A stretch of 40,606 bases of DNA, taken from positions 1-40,606 of the forward strand of contig NZ_AFPB01000141.1 in NCBI RefSeq assembly GCF_000218485.1. Direction: 5' to 3'. This document shows positions 16,709 to 26,621 of this stretch, piece after piece. The position numbers and the translations under genes are program-made. Every line of letters starts with the position of its first letter. Positions within the stretch are counted from its first letter, which is position 1. This stretch comes from Aquimarina agarivorans (GTDB lineage Bacteria; Bacteroidota; Bacteroidia; Flavobacteriales; Flavobacteriaceae). The notes under the pieces are model-generated. The model did not search any database and was not told the origin of the DNA. It saw nothing but the letters and a program-made list of their open reading frames with translations.

Positions 16709-17233
16709 TTAAAAATAGACTCTAGCAAACGGTGAAATTGCGGAGGCATAAATATTTCTGTTTTCATTGTACAATACATCATATCGTGCTCCAATTGCAA
16801 TATTTCCTATGCGATATCCAGCCCCTAAATAGAGTGCGGGAAAACTAAAGTTGTTTGTTATTTTTTCTTCAGCAATGGTAGCTGATGAATTTACAAAAGT
16901 ATGTTCAAGTTCGGCGGAAAGTTGTAATGCTCTAAACGGGTTATAAAGCCCTATAAGTGATGCGCCATAATTATACTGATTAACATCATTACGGCTGAAT
17001 CTTGTGTAGCCAAAATTAATACCTGTCCCAGCGGAAATTTTTTCGTTAAACTGGTAAATTGCTGATGGGGCTACAATTATACTAGTAGCGTTGTTTGAGA
17101 AATCCAAGCTTAAGCTGCCTCCATAACGAACATTGTCCCAAAAATTTGATTTTTTTTTAGCATTTTCTTGTGAGTAACAAGAAGAAAAAACGACGAACAG
17201 CATCAGGTTGATAAGGTGTATTTTTGAATTCAT
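16709..17233 (-). CDS. Small outer-membrane beta-barrel protein
   Basis: 174 aa. After a signal peptide (MNSKIHLINLMLFVVFSSCYSQ) the protein shows repeated short beta strands (YGGSLSLDFSN, ISAGTGINFGYTRF, ALYLGAGYRIGNIAIGARYDVLY) and ends in Phe (FARVYF), as outer-membrane barrels do. In flavobacterial genomes this kind of gene often lies next to sucA and is sometimes mislabelled as alpha-ketoglutarate decarboxylase; nothing in it supports an enzyme. It is divergent from sucA. Confidence 0.82.
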   Translation of the reverse strand: MNSKIHLINLMLFVVFSSCYSQENAKKKSNFWDNVRYGGSLSLDFSNNATSIIVAPSAIYQFNEKISAGTGINFGYTRFSRNDVNQYNYGASLIGLYNPFRALQLSAELEHTFVNSSATIAEEKITNNFSFPALYLGAGYRIGNIAIGARYDVLYNENRNIYASAISPFARVYF

Positions 17234-17318
17234 AACATTATGAGCAAAATATTGAGAAAAAAAGAAAAACTATGTATATAAATATAGATAAATCTTACGT
17301 TAATCTCCTAGTAAATTG

Positions 17319-17326
17319 TAATTTTG
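17319..17326 (+). promoter_or_regulatory. Possible -7 element of the sucA promoter
   Basis: TAATTTTG matches the Bacteroidota -7 consensus TAnnTTTG and lies 41 nt before the ATG of the E1 gene, in the divergent region. No clear -33 TTG was assigned. Confidence 0.4.
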
Positions 17327-17367
17327 GTTCTTGATTTTAAAATAAAAAGAGCTTTTAAAGCCATACA

Positions 17368-20133
17368 ATGGATAATTATTCTTTTTTAAATGGGGCGTCA
17401 ACTGCTTATTTTGCAGATTTGTACGACAAATATCTACAAAGCCCAGACAGTATTGAACCTAGTTGGAGGGCCTTTTTTCAAGGTTTTGACTTTGGTTTAG
17501 AGAATGCAGAGAGTGCAGAGATTGTTTTCGAAGAAACTTCATCTACAAACACATTAGTTCCTGAAAATGTTCAAAAAGAGTTTAGAGTAGTTAACCTAAT
17601 TGATGGTTACCGAACTCGTGGACATTTGTTTACCCGTACAAATCCTGTTCGCGATCGTAGAAAATATTCGCCAACTCTCGATTTGGCGTCTTTTGGATTA
17701 AGCGATGCTGATTTGTCAACGGTATTTAGTGCAGGTGAAATTATTGGTTTAGGTCCTGCAAGTTTACGAGATATTGTAAGTCATTTGGATCGTATTTATT
17801 GCGACTCCATTGGGGTAGAATATATGTATATCCGATCGCCAAAAGAACGTGAATGGATTCAGGCAAAATTAAATAAAAATGGCAACCATCCTGAATTTTC
17901 AAATGAGGAGAAAAAAACAATTCTGAAAAAGCTTAATGAAGCTGTTTCCTTTGAAACTTTTTTGCATACAAAGTACGTAGGGCAAAAACGTTTTTCGTTG
18001 GAAGGAGGAGAGGCGTTAATACCAGCATTAGATCATTTGTTGGAAAGCGCATCCAATCTAGGGGTAAAGGAATTTGTTATGGGTATGGCTCACCGTGGGC
18101 GTTTGAGTACCTTAACTAATATTTTTGGAAAAAGTGCGAAAGATATTTTTAGCGAATTTGACGGAAAAGATTACGAAGACGATATATTTGATGGTGATGT
18201 AAAATACCATATGGGCTGGACTGGCGTGCGTAAAAGTAAAAACGGCCATGCAATTAATATGAACATTGCACCAAACCCTTCGCATTTGGAAACTGTAGGT
18301 GCTGTAGTTGAGGGTATTGCCAGGGCAAAGCAGGATCGTGGGTATTTGGAAAACACATCGGCAGTACTGCCAATTATAGTACACGGAGATGCGGCTATAG
18401 CGGGTCAGGGAATTGCTTACGAAATTGTTCAAATGGCGCGTTTAGATGGCTATAAAACCGCAGGTACAATACACATAGTAGTGAACAATCAAATTGGATT
18501 TACTACTAATTACTTGGATGCACGTTCTTCAACTTATTGTACGGATGTGGCTAAGGTAACTTTGTCGCCAGTATTACATGTAAATGCAGATGATGCTGAG
18601 GCGGTGGTACATGCTATGAATTTTGCATTAGCGTATCGTATGGAGTTTAAGCGTGATGTATTTATTGACTTATTAGGATACCGTAAATACGGGCATAATG
18701 AAGGTGATGAGCCTCGTTTTACGCAACCAAAATTATACAAAGCGATTTCAAAACATAAAAACCCTAGAGACATTTATGCCGATAAATTGTTAAGTGCTGG
18801 TATTATTGATAAAGGTTTTGTTGCTGAAATTGAAAAAGAGTACAAAAACAAGCTCGAAGAGAAATTAGAAGATTCTAGAAAAGAAGATAAAACCATTATC
18901 ACTCCTTTTATGGAGCGTGATTGGGAAGGCTTTACACGTGTGCAGGAAGACCGTATGATGGAAACCATTGATACAACATTCCCTGTTAAAGAGCTTGATG
19001 AAATAGCAAAAGTAATTACCAAATTACCAAGCGATAAAAAGTTTTTGCGTAAAATTGAGCGTTTGATTCAAGCGCGCGAAAAAATGTACTTCGAAACTGA
19101 CCAAATGGACTGGGCAATGGGTGAATTGTTAGCCTATGGTTCTTTATTAAAGGAAGGTTATGACGTTCGTTTGAGTGGTCAGGATGTGGAACGTGGTACA
19201 TTCTCGCACCGTCATGCAGTTGTTAAGGTTGAAGATAGTGAAGAGGAAATTGAATTGCTAAACAATTTAGAAGGAGATCAAGGGAATTTCTACGTATACA
19301 ATTCATTTTTATCGGAATACGGTGTTGTAGGGTTTGATTATGGATATGCTATGGCAAGTCCAAAAACCTTAACCATATGGGAGGCACAGTTTGGTGATTT
19401 CAGTAATGGAGCGCAAATTATGATTGACCAATACATTTCTGCAGCCGAAGATAAATGGAAAATGCAAAACGGTTTGGTCATGTTGTTACCTCATGGGTAT
19501 GAGGGACAAGGAGCAGAACATTCCTCGGCACGTATGGAGCGTTATTTGCAATTATGTGCAAAGGATAATATGTTTGTAGCTGATGTAACTACGCCAGCCA
19601 ATTTATTTCATTTACTGAGGAGGCAGCTCAAGGCAGAATACCGTAAGCCTTTAATAGTATTTACGCCCAAAAGCTTGTTGCGTAACCCTAAAGTGGTTTC
19701 TTCTAAAAACGAGTTTGCGGAAGGCAGTTTTCAAGAATTGATTGATGATAATGTTATAGTGGCTGAAAAAGCAAAAACATTAGTATTTTGTACCGGTAAA
19801 TTTTATTATGATTTACTGGAAGAGCGCGAAGCTTTAGGAAGAGATGATGTAGCACTAGTGCGTGTGGAACAGTTGTTTCCCTTGCCAGTTAATGGAATGG
19901 ATGCTGTTATAGAAAAGTATCAGGCCGAAGATGTAGTTTGGGCGCAGGAAGAACCAAGAAATATGGGTGCTATGGCGCACATGTTAATGAATTATGATAA
20001 AGCAAGAAGTTTTCGTTTTGCTTCGCGAAGAGCTTATGGAGCGCCTGCTGCAGGGAGTTCAACACGTTCAAAAAAACGTCATCAACAAGTAATTGACTAT
20101 GTTTTTGATAAGTCAAAAAATAACCATCGTTAG
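17368..20133 (+). CDS. sucA: 2-oxoglutarate dehydrogenase E1 component
   Basis: 921 aa, the usual length. It begins with the E2-binding-type N-terminus (YSFLNGASTAYFADLYDKYLQSP). The thiamine-diphosphate domain includes GMAHRGRLSTL near residue 238 and HGDAAIAGQGIAYE with H339. The transketolase-like C-terminal domain includes GYEGQGAEHSSARMERYLQ. It decarboxylates 2-oxoglutarate and passes succinyl to E2 in the TCA cycle. The E2 gene follows after 135 nt, so the two are probably expressed together. Confidence 0.97.
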   Translation: MDNYSFLNGASTAYFADLYDKYLQSPDSIEPSWRAFFQGFDFGLENAESAEIVFEETSSTNTLVPENVQKEFRVVNLIDGYRTRGHLFTRTNPVRDRRKYSPTLDLASFGLSDADLSTVFSAGEIIGLGPASLRDIVSHLDRIYCDSIGVEYMYIRSPKEREWIQAKLNKNGNHPEFSNEEKKTILKKLNEAVSFETFLHTKYVGQKRFSLEGGEALIPALDHLLESASNLGVKEFVMGMAHRGRLSTLTNIFGKSAKDIFSEFDGKDYEDDIFDGDVKYHMGWTGVRKSKNGHAINMNIAPNPSHLETVGAVVEGIARAKQDRGYLENTSAVLPIIVHGDAAIAGQGIAYEIVQMARLDGYKTAGTIHIVVNNQIGFTTNYLDARSSTYCTDVAKVTLSPVLHVNADDAEAVVHAMNFALAYRMEFKRDVFIDLLGYRKYGHNEGDEPRFTQPKLYKAISKHKNPRDIYADKLLSAGIIDKGFVAEIEKEYKNKLEEKLEDSRKEDKTIITPFMERDWEGFTRVQEDRMMETIDTTFPVKELDEIAKVITKLPSDKKFLRKIERLIQAREKMYFETDQMDWAMGELLAYGSLLKEGYDVRLSGQDVERGTFSHRHAVVKVEDSEEEIELLNNLEGDQGNFYVYNSFLSEYGVVGFDYGYAMASPKTLTIWEAQFGDFSNGAQIMIDQYISAAEDKWKMQNGLVMLLPHGYEGQGAEHSSARMERYLQLCAKDNMFVADVTTPANLFHLLRRQLKAEYRKPLIVFTPKSLLRNPKVVSSKNEFAEGSFQELIDDNVIVAEKAKTLVFCTGKFYYDLLEEREALGRDDVALVRVEQLFPLPVNGMDAVIEKYQAEDVVWAQEEPRNMGAMAHMLMNYDKARSFRFASRRAYGAPAAGSSTRSKKRHQQVIDYVFDKSKNNHR

Positions 20134-20268
20134 GAGCATTTAAAACGAAATCTCACCTTTGGTTAGTGAAAAAAATAAATTTTTAAAACAGCGCTTAAAA
20201 TAAAAAGCAAACACTGTTTAATAAACAAATAAAATTAAAATCCTTTTAAGGTAAAATATACAAATATT

Positions 20269-21486
20269 ATGGCTTTAGAAATGAAAGTTCCCTCACCGGG
20301 AGAATCGATTACCGAAGTTGAAATTGCAGAATGGCTAGTGCAAGATGGAGATTATGTTGAAAAAGATCAGGCTATTGCAGAGGTGGATAGTGATAAAGCA
20401 ACGTTGGAACTTCCTGCGGAAGCAAGCGGAATAATTACGCTTAAAGCAGAAGAAGGTGATGCGGTAGCAGTAGGGCAAGTAGTGTGCTTAATTGATACAG
20501 ATGCAGCTAAACCTGAAGGAGAAGCAGCAACAGCTCCTAAAGCAGAAGAAAAGAAAGAAGAAAAAGCTGCACCTGCACCCGAGGCGCCAAAGGCTAAAGA
20601 AACATATGCAAGCGGTACAGCTTCGCCAGCGGCTAAAAAAGTATTGGCTGAAAAAGGCATTGAAGCTTCAGGCATAAAAGGAACAGGTCGTGATGGTCGT
20701 GTCACTAAAGATGATGCGGTAAAAGCGGTGCCATCCATGGGAACACCAACTTCTGGCGGAAGCCGAGGAACTGAGCGTAAAAAAATGTCCATGTTACGTC
20801 GTAAAGTAGCGGAGCGTTTAGTTACAGTAAAAAATGAAACGGCAATGCTTACTACGTTTAATGAGGTGAACATGCAGCCAATTTTTGATATTCGTAGCAA
20901 ATACAAAGAAGAATTTAAAGCAAAACACGGTGTTGGTTTAGGATTTATGTCCTTTTTTACACTAGCATGTACTCGTGCTTTACAAATGTATCCGGCAGTA
21001 AATGCAATGATTGATGGTAAGGAAATGGTAATGCATGACTTTCAGGATATCAGTATTGCAGTTTCGGGTCCAAAAGGATTAATGGTTCCTGTGATCCGAA
21101 ATGCTGAAAATTTATCTTTCCGCGGAGTAGAGGCGGAGGTAAAACGCTTGGCTTTACGTGCCAGAGATGGTCAAATTACAGTTGATGAAATGACAGGTGG
21201 AACGTTTACTATTACAAATGGAGGGGTTTTTGGATCCATGTTATCTACACCAATTATTAACCCACCACAATCGGCTATCTTAGGGATGCATAACATTGTG
21301 CAACGTCCAATGGCAGTAAATGGCGAAGTGGTTATTCAACCAATTATGTATGTGGCATTGTCTTACGACCACCGAATTATCGATGGTAAGGAATCGGTTG
21401 GTTTTTTAGTAGCTGTAAAAGAAGCATTAGAAAATCCAGAAGAATTATTAATGGATAACAATTTAATGAAGGCGTTAGAGTTGTAA
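20269..21486 (+). CDS. sucB: 2-oxoglutarate dehydrogenase E2 component (dihydrolipoamide succinyltransferase)
   Basis: 405 aa. The lipoyl domain carries K43 in the motif [12 protein letters not shown]. An Ala/Pro/Glu/Lys linker (residues about 83-110) leads to the E1/E3-binding domain ([20 protein letters not shown] with [12 protein letters not shown]). The catalytic domain ends in [15 protein letters not shown] with H368 and D372. It transfers succinyl from lipoate to CoA. It follows sucA in the same direction and ends before a hairpin terminator. Confidence 0.97.
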   Translation: MALEMKVPSPGESITEVEIAEWLVQDGDYVEKDQAIAEVDSDKATLELPAEASGIITLKAEEGDAVAVGQVVCLIDTDAAKPEGEAATAPKAEEKKEEKAAPAPEAPKAKETYASGTASPAAKKVLAEKGIEASGIKGTGRDGRVTKDDAVKAVPSMGTPTSGGSRGTERKKMSMLRRKVAERLVTVKNETAMLTTFNEVNMQPIFDIRSKYKEEFKAKHGVGLGFMSFFTLACTRALQMYPAVNAMIDGKEMVMHDFQDISIAVSGPKGLMVPVIRNAENLSFRGVEAEVKRLALRARDGQITVDEMTGGTFTITNGGVFGSMLSTPIINPPQSAILGMHNIVQRPMAVNGEVVIQPIMYVALSYDHRIIDGKESVGFLVAVKEALENPEELLMDNNLMKALEL

Positions 21487-21546
21487 AGTTTTGAGCTTTA
21501 ATGCAATAATATAATGCTAACTCAGCAGTAGTTGGCTTATTTTCTT

Positions 21547-21583
21547 AAAAACCTCTCGATAGTAAAAAATCAAGAGGTTTTTT
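21547..21583 (+). terminator. Hairpin terminator after sucB
   Basis: AAAACCTCT, a 16-nt loop, then AGAGG followed by T6. It closes the sucA-sucB unit ahead of the helicase gene. Confidence 0.75.
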
Positions 21584-21647
21584 GCTTTAAAGTGTTTTAT
21601 ATTCGTCTTTACTTTATTAAAAATTATAATCGACACCTTTTTTTGTC

Positions 21648-24308
21648 ATGCTGCAAATAGTTAAACAAACCCTTAAGGATATTCAAGAGAAAAAGTTGAT
21701 GTCCGTTTCAGATATTGAAAAAGCAAAATTTATTTATGAAGCTTACGATCATTTGATACTAGCTTACGGAAAAGAAAAAACATCTTTTCAAATTATGGAT
21801 CGAGATGAAAAGATAAATGTGCAGCTATTTTACCTTGAAGATGGTGCTTTTTTTGCAAAAGTAAACGAAAAAGATGTTGCGTGGGATGTATATAGTTTAG
21901 TGGCGCTATATGTTATAGATAATGATTTTGAGGAGGAAATGTTTTCTGAAGGTATGAAGTTTACTCGCGAAGGAATGCGGGAAAGAGTATTGAAAGAACG
22001 GGAACAAAAAGCAAATAAAGCTGTGTACCGGGTTAAATTGGGGAAAAGTATTTATGGAGAACATACGTTGCATAATGAAAAAGGAAAGGTGTTTACCATT
22101 ACACTTCGCGATTTTGATAATAGGACGGGTTATGTGAATAATATTGATGGTTATACCAATAAATTAGGAACGACAAAACATATTATGTATATGTTTAACT
22201 ATCTAGAGGAAAATCCGTCAAAAGTCAGGAGATTAACTAAGGAATATCCTTTTATTGAAATATATACCAATCCATTGGATGATTATAAGGTGTCATGGTA
22301 CTATCCAGGGGAGCTTTCAGCCTCTGAAAAATCATTATTAGAAGATTATTTTGGTAAAAATAATTATTTGAATGATAGTCAGTTGGCTTCATTTTTTAGT
22401 TTTGTCAATAAGTCAAGAGATTTTGCGCGTATAAAAATACGTGAAGAGGTATTTGAAAAAATAGAAACTTACTTTGATCAAGAAGCATTAAAAAGAAAAG
22501 AAAGAGAAGTTGAACTTGATTATTCCCAAATAAAAGCAACACCGTATCCGTACCAAAAAGAGGGGGTAGCTTTTTCAGTATTTAAAAAAGGAGTCATTAT
22601 TGCTGACGAAATGGGTTTGGGGAAAACTTTACAGGCAATTACTACTGCTGTTTTAAAGAAAGACATTTTCGATTTTAGTAAAGTATTGGTCATTTGTCCA
22701 GCTTCGGTAAAACATCAATGGAAAAAAGAAATTGAAAAATTTACACATGAATCTGCATGTGTAATTGAAGGCATACCCAAGGAGAGAAAAATAATGTATG
22801 AAAAGGAACCTTCATTCTTTCACATTATTAATTATGAAACCGTACTCAGAGATCTTGGAGCAATCAATAAAACGGGGTATGATTTTGTTATTTTAGATGA
22901 AGCTCAAAAAATTAAAAATTATGAAACTAAGACATCAAACGCTGTAAAGTCTATCCAAAAAAAGCATGCTTTGGTCATCACAGGCACGCCTTTAGAAAAT
23001 AAATTGCTGGACCTGTATTCTATAGTATTATTTTTGGATACCAAGCTATTAACTCCCTTGTGGGAATTTTCGTACCAGCATTGTATTTTTGATGCGCACT
23101 CAAAAAATCGAATCCACGGATATTACAATTTACAAAGTTTAAAAAAGAGACTAAAAGATATAATTATCCGCAGGGAAAAACATGAAGTTTTTGAGCAATT
23201 GCCAACTGTAATTCAAAAAAATGTTTACGTTGCTCTATCAGATGAGCAAGCAAATGCACATGCAGGTTTTTCGCTTGGAATTGCTAAAATTTTAGCCAAA
23301 AAGTTTAAAACTACTTATGATTGGCAAAAATTAATGCATTTACTAACCAATATGCGCATGGTTTGTGACTCTTCGTACTTAATAGACAAGCAAACACATT
23401 TTTCACCCAAACTTGTTGAGTTAAGAGAAATTTTAATTGAAAACCTTAAAATTAAGCAGTCAAACAAAAAAGTTATTATTTTTTCGGAATGGGTAACCAT
23501 GTTACAGCTCATTGGTGATATGCTAAAAAAAGAAGACGTTGGTTATACTATGTTAACGGGCAAGGTGCCAGTCAAAAAGCGAGGTGTTTTGATAGATGAG
23601 TTTGAAAATAATAAGGAGTGCAACGTGTTTTTGTCAAGTGAGTCTGGCGGGGCGGGACTTAATTTGCAAATGGCGGATACCGTAATCAATTTTGAATTGC
23701 CATGGAATCCGGCTAAAAAAAATCAGCGAATAGGAAGAATTGATCGAATTGGGCAAAAACGAAAAACATTACATGTGTTTAACTTACTTTCTCATGATTC
23801 CATTGAAATGAAAATTGCGGCAGGGATTTCATTAAAACAGAATCTTTTTGATGGCGTAATGAATTCAAATGATTTGACGGATGAGGTTGATTTTTCAAAA
23901 AAAGGAAAATCTCAGTTCATTAAACAATTGGAGGAAGTAATCAGTAAGGACGATTATTCTGATGTTTATGGCAATGAAGAAATGATCAATTTTGAGAATT
24001 TAAAAGACGAATTAGCCACTGAAGAAAATTTATTTAGCGAGCCAGAAAGTTCTGGTGTTAAAGAAGAGGTTTTATTGCCGGAAAAAGAACAAGATGAGGC
24101 GGCACAACAGAAAGTTGAAATTAATGGCGATGCTGTAAAAACCGAAAAGGATTATGAGCAAATGCAGGAGGTGATGACCAAAGGGATGGAATTTTTAACA
24201 GGAATATACCAAATGAGTACAGGGCAAAAAACAGAAAATACAGGAAAGCCCAAGGTTGAGATCAACAAAAAAACAGGAGAGGTGTCAATAACCTTTAAAA
24301 TGAATTAA
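21648..24308 (+). CDS. SNF2-family DEAD/DEAH helicase-like ATPase
   Basis: 886 aa. Residues 1-295 form an N-terminal region without a recognised domain. The SNF2 ATPase follows: motif I DEMGLGKTLQ at 320-329, motif II DEAQ at 417-420, motif III VITGTPLENKL, and in the second lobe SSESGGAGLNLQ and motif VI QRIGRIDRIGQK. It is predicted to use ATP to move along DNA or remodel protein-DNA complexes, in the manner of RapA-like bacterial members. The last ~110 residues are acidic and end with a short KVEINKKTGEVSITFKM segment. It stands alone. Confidence 0.93.
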   Translation: MLQIVKQTLKDIQEKKLMSVSDIEKAKFIYEAYDHLILAYGKEKTSFQIMDRDEKINVQLFYLEDGAFFAKVNEKDVAWDVYSLVALYVIDNDFEEEMFSEGMKFTREGMRERVLKEREQKANKAVYRVKLGKSIYGEHTLHNEKGKVFTITLRDFDNRTGYVNNIDGYTNKLGTTKHIMYMFNYLEENPSKVRRLTKEYPFIEIYTNPLDDYKVSWYYPGELSASEKSLLEDYFGKNNYLNDSQLASFFSFVNKSRDFARIKIREEVFEKIETYFDQEALKRKEREVELDYSQIKATPYPYQKEGVAFSVFKKGVIIADEMGLGKTLQAITTAVLKKDIFDFSKVLVICPASVKHQWKKEIEKFTHESACVIEGIPKERKIMYEKEPSFFHIINYETVLRDLGAINKTGYDFVILDEAQKIKNYETKTSNAVKSIQKKHALVITGTPLENKLLDLYSIVLFLDTKLLTPLWEFSYQHCIFDAHSKNRIHGYYNLQSLKKRLKDIIIRREKHEVFEQLPTVIQKNVYVALSDEQANAHAGFSLGIAKILAKKFKTTYDWQKLMHLLTNMRMVCDSSYLIDKQTHFSPKLVELREILIENLKIKQSNKKVIIFSEWVTMLQLIGDMLKKEDVGYTMLTGKVPVKKRGVLIDEFENNKECNVFLSSESGGAGLNLQMADTVINFELPWNPAKKNQRIGRIDRIGQKRKTLHVFNLLSHDSIEMKIAAGISLKQNLFDGVMNSNDLTDEVDFSKKGKSQFIKQLEEVISKDDYSDVYGNEEMINFENLKDELATEENLFSEPESSGVKEEVLLPEKEQDEAAQQKVEINGDAVKTEKDYEQMQEVMTKGMEFLTGIYQMSTGQKTENTGKPKVEINKKTGEVSITFKMN

Positions 24309-24528
24309 ACTTTTCAATTTTTAGGGATAATGCACTGGTGTTTTTAAATATTTTTTGATAAAAAACTTAAATAGGTTTTTTGTTTTCATTTTGTTAGCAA
24401 GCCTAAATAGCACGCGCTAATTTTATCCTACAAAATTGTAATTTAAAAAATCAAAATGCGTTATATTTAAAGTTAAATAATAATGCTTAGCGCAGAAATA
24501 ATAGTTGAATTAAAATTTAAACACCATT

Positions 24529-25212
24529 ATGTTAAATAGTTTAGTGCAGGAAGTTGCTAGTGATGAAGTTTCTCAGGAAAAAACACTATCAATTATAGAT
24601 TTATTAATCAGCGGAGGTGTTGCTGGTATGATTGTCATTGGTATTTTATTTGTGCTTCTATTTGTTGCGGTTTATATTTATTTTGAGCGTTTATTTGCCA
24701 TCAAATCCGCATCAAAGTATGACGAGGGATTCATGGGGCGCATTAAAGAATATGTAAGTTTGGGAAATACCGATGAGGCTAAATCATTATGTAGAGAAAC
24801 GTCAACACCCGTTTCTAGACTCACTGAAAAAGGGATTTCCCGTATTGGAAGTCCATTGGAAGATATCAATACGGCTATTGAAAACGCAGGTAGACTTGAG
24901 GTTTATAAATTAGAAAAAAACGTAAGTATTTTGGCTACCGTTGCTGGGGCTGCACCAATGATTGGCTTTTTGGGTACGGTAATAGGTATGGTGTTGGCAT
25001 TCCACCAATTGGCAACAAGTAGTGGGCAGGCAGATATGGGGAATTTGGCTGAAGGTATTTACACCGCAATGACAACAACCGTTGCTGGACTTATTGTAGG
25101 AATTATTGCGTATATTGGTTACAACCATTTGGTGGTAAAAACGGATAAAGTGGTGCACCAAATGGAAGCTACTGCAGTTGACTTTTTGGATTTATTGAAT
25201 GAACCTGTTTAA
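24529..25212 (+). CDS. MotA/TolQ/ExbB proton channel family protein
   Basis: 227 aa with three membrane helices: residues about 25-50, and a pair at about 133-160 and 178-200 (SILATVAGAAPMIGFLGTVIGMVLAFHQL and TAMTTTVAGLIVGIIAYIGY), the signature of ExbB/TolQ. With ExbD it converts proton flow into motion of TonB, energising outer-membrane uptake. It is the first gene of an ExbB-ExbD-TonB run, 11 nt from the next gene. Confidence 0.95.
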   Translation: MLNSLVQEVASDEVSQEKTLSIIDLLISGGVAGMIVIGILFVLLFVAVYIYFERLFAIKSASKYDEGFMGRIKEYVSLGNTDEAKSLCRETSTPVSRLTEKGISRIGSPLEDINTAIENAGRLEVYKLEKNVSILATVAGAAPMIGFLGTVIGMVLAFHQLATSSGQADMGNLAEGIYTAMTTTVAGLIVGIIAYIGYNHLVVKTDKVVHQMEATAVDFLDLLNEPV

Positions 25213-25223
25213 ATTGATATCTT

Positions 25224-25616
25224 ATGAATTTAAGAGGAAGAAATAAAGTAAGTCCCGAGTTTAGTATGTCATCCATGACAGATATTGTATTCTTGTTGTT
25301 GGTGTTTTTTTTGCTGACCTCACCAGCAATTACGCCAGAGGCTCTGGATTTAATTCTGCCAAAAGCAAAAGGAAAAACAACGAATGTTCAAAACCTATCG
25401 GTAAGCATCAATAATAAAAAGCAATTTTTTGTAAATAGCAAACGCGTAAGCGAAAAAGGATTAGAAAACACATTGGTAAATAGTTTAAAAACTGTTGAAA
25501 ATCCTACTATTATATTGCGAGCCGAAGAAGGGGTGCCTATTGAAAAGGCTGTTAAAGTAATGGATATAGCCAACAGGCATAAATACAAAATAGTATTAGC
25601 CGTAAAACCAGAATAA
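25224..25616 (+). CDS. ExbD/TolR family biopolymer transporter
   Basis: 130 aa. One N-terminal membrane helix contains the conserved Asp of the proton path (SMTDIVFLLLVFFLL). The periplasmic domain is of the usual size and ends RHKYKIVLAVKPE. It partners the ExbB-like protein encoded just upstream. Confidence 0.95.
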   Translation: MNLRGRNKVSPEFSMSSMTDIVFLLLVFFLLTSPAITPEALDLILPKAKGKTTNVQNLSVSINNKKQFFVNSKRVSEKGLENTLVNSLKTVENPTIILRAEEGVPIEKAVKVMDIANRHKYKIVLAVKPE

Positions 25617-25739
25617 ATAATAGTGATTGCCTAGTGTAAAACACAAAACATATTAGTCAGGAGACAGTAGTTAGAAATTAGAAGTAAGAAGCTAAGAGCC
25701 ATCAGCCAAAAGCTATTAAACAATAACCAATAAATACCA
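25617..25739 (+). repeat. Short purine-rich degenerate repeat in the exbD-tonB gap
   Basis: A 123-nt gap containing overlapping variants of a TTAGAA/AGAAG(T/C)TA unit between about 25667 and 25705 (AGTTAGAAATTAGAAGTAAG followed by AAGCTAAGAG). Such imperfect arrays are often seen between genes in flavobacteria; I assign no function. Confidence 0.35.
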
Positions 25740-26621
25740 ATGCTAGATACGCCACATAAAAAGAAATCACTACTTATTACTGTGTTATTGCATGCGTTAT
25801 TGCTATTGATTATGTTCTTTTTTGGGATGACATATTTAGATCCGGCAGAAGAACAGGGAATTGCGGTTAATTTTGGAACAACTGATTTAGGTAGTGGGCG
25901 CATTCAACCCACTGAGCCAGTACAAACAGCACCAGCAGAGGAGGTAACGCCTGTGGAGGAAGAAGAAGCAGTGTCAGAAGAAGCAACATCAGAGGAAGCT
26001 TCTGAAATTGAAGAGGTGGTTACACAGGACGACGCTGATGCACCTGTAGTAAAGGATGAAAAGAAGAAGGAGGAAGCGGAGAAAGAAATTCCTAAGGAAG
26101 ACAACCAAGCAAAAAAAGAAGAAAAGGAAGCAACCAAGCCCGTCAAAAAGGAAAAACCTAAACCCGTAGAGAAAAAACCTGATGCGAGTACCAAAAGTGC
26201 CTTAGATAGTTTTTTAAATGGACCAAAAAAAGAAGGAAAAGCTAAAGGAGGTGAGGGTGATGATGCCACAGGAGGTGATAAAGGAAACCCAGATGGCGAT
26301 CCCAATGCTAAAGCGTATTACGGTAACGGAAAAGGGTTAGATGGCGATGGTAATTATCGCTTAGGCGGAAGAAAAGCCTTAAATAAAGAGAAAAAAATAC
26401 CAGTGTGTAATGAAACTGGAACTGTGGTAGTTAAAATTGTGGTAGACCAATCAGGTAAAGTAATACAAGCTTATCCAGGTATTAAAGGAACTACCAATAC
26501 AGCTCCGTGTTTGATGAAGCCAGCTAAAGAAGCGGCTTTGAAAACTCGATTTAACAGTGACGAAAAAGCACCTTCCAAGCAAACGGGAAGTATTGTGTAT
26601 ACCTTCAAACTTTCGGAATAA
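25740..26621 (+). CDS. Energy transducer TonB
   Basis: 293 aa. A short cytoplasmic start (MLDTPHKKKS) precedes one membrane helix (residues 11-30). Then comes a long Glu/Lys/Pro spacer (about 60-150) that spans the periplasm, and a Gly/Asp-rich stretch (GDDATGGDKGNPDGDPNAK). The C-terminal domain resembles TonB/AgmX types (TGTVVVKIVVDQSGKVIQAY, ending SIVYTFKLSE). It contains C221 and C245, a possible disulfide. It links the ExbB-ExbD motor to outer-membrane receptors. Its stop overlaps the folC start. Confidence 0.92.
   Translation: MLDTPHKKKSLLITVLLHALLLLIMFFFGMTYLDPAEEQGIAVNFGTTDLGSGRIQPTEPVQTAPAEEVTPVEEEEAVSEEATSEEASEIEEVVTQDDADAPVVKDEKKKEEAEKEIPKEDNQAKKEEKEATKPVKKEKPKPVEKKPDASTKSALDSFLNGPKKEGKAKGGEGDDATGGDKGNPDGDPNAKAYYGNGKGLDGDGNYRLGGRKALNKEKKIPVCNETGTVVVKIVVDQSGKVIQAYPGIKGTTNTAPCLMKPAKEAALKTRFNSDEKAPSKQTGSIVYTFKLSE

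Noticed and set aside
16709..17233. Alpha-ketoglutarate decarboxylase label for the gene next to sucA
   Set aside because: It has a signal peptide and barrel strands and no enzyme motif; the label would come only from its neighbour.
17368..20133. Several minus-strand open frames opposite sucA, and others opposite sucB, tonB and the secreted protein
   Set aside because: They are antisense shadows of strongly supported genes without signals or motifs.
25617..25739. Purine-rich repeats between exbD and tonB as a CRISPR array
   Set aside because: Units are short, imperfect and overlapping, with no spacers and no cas genes.
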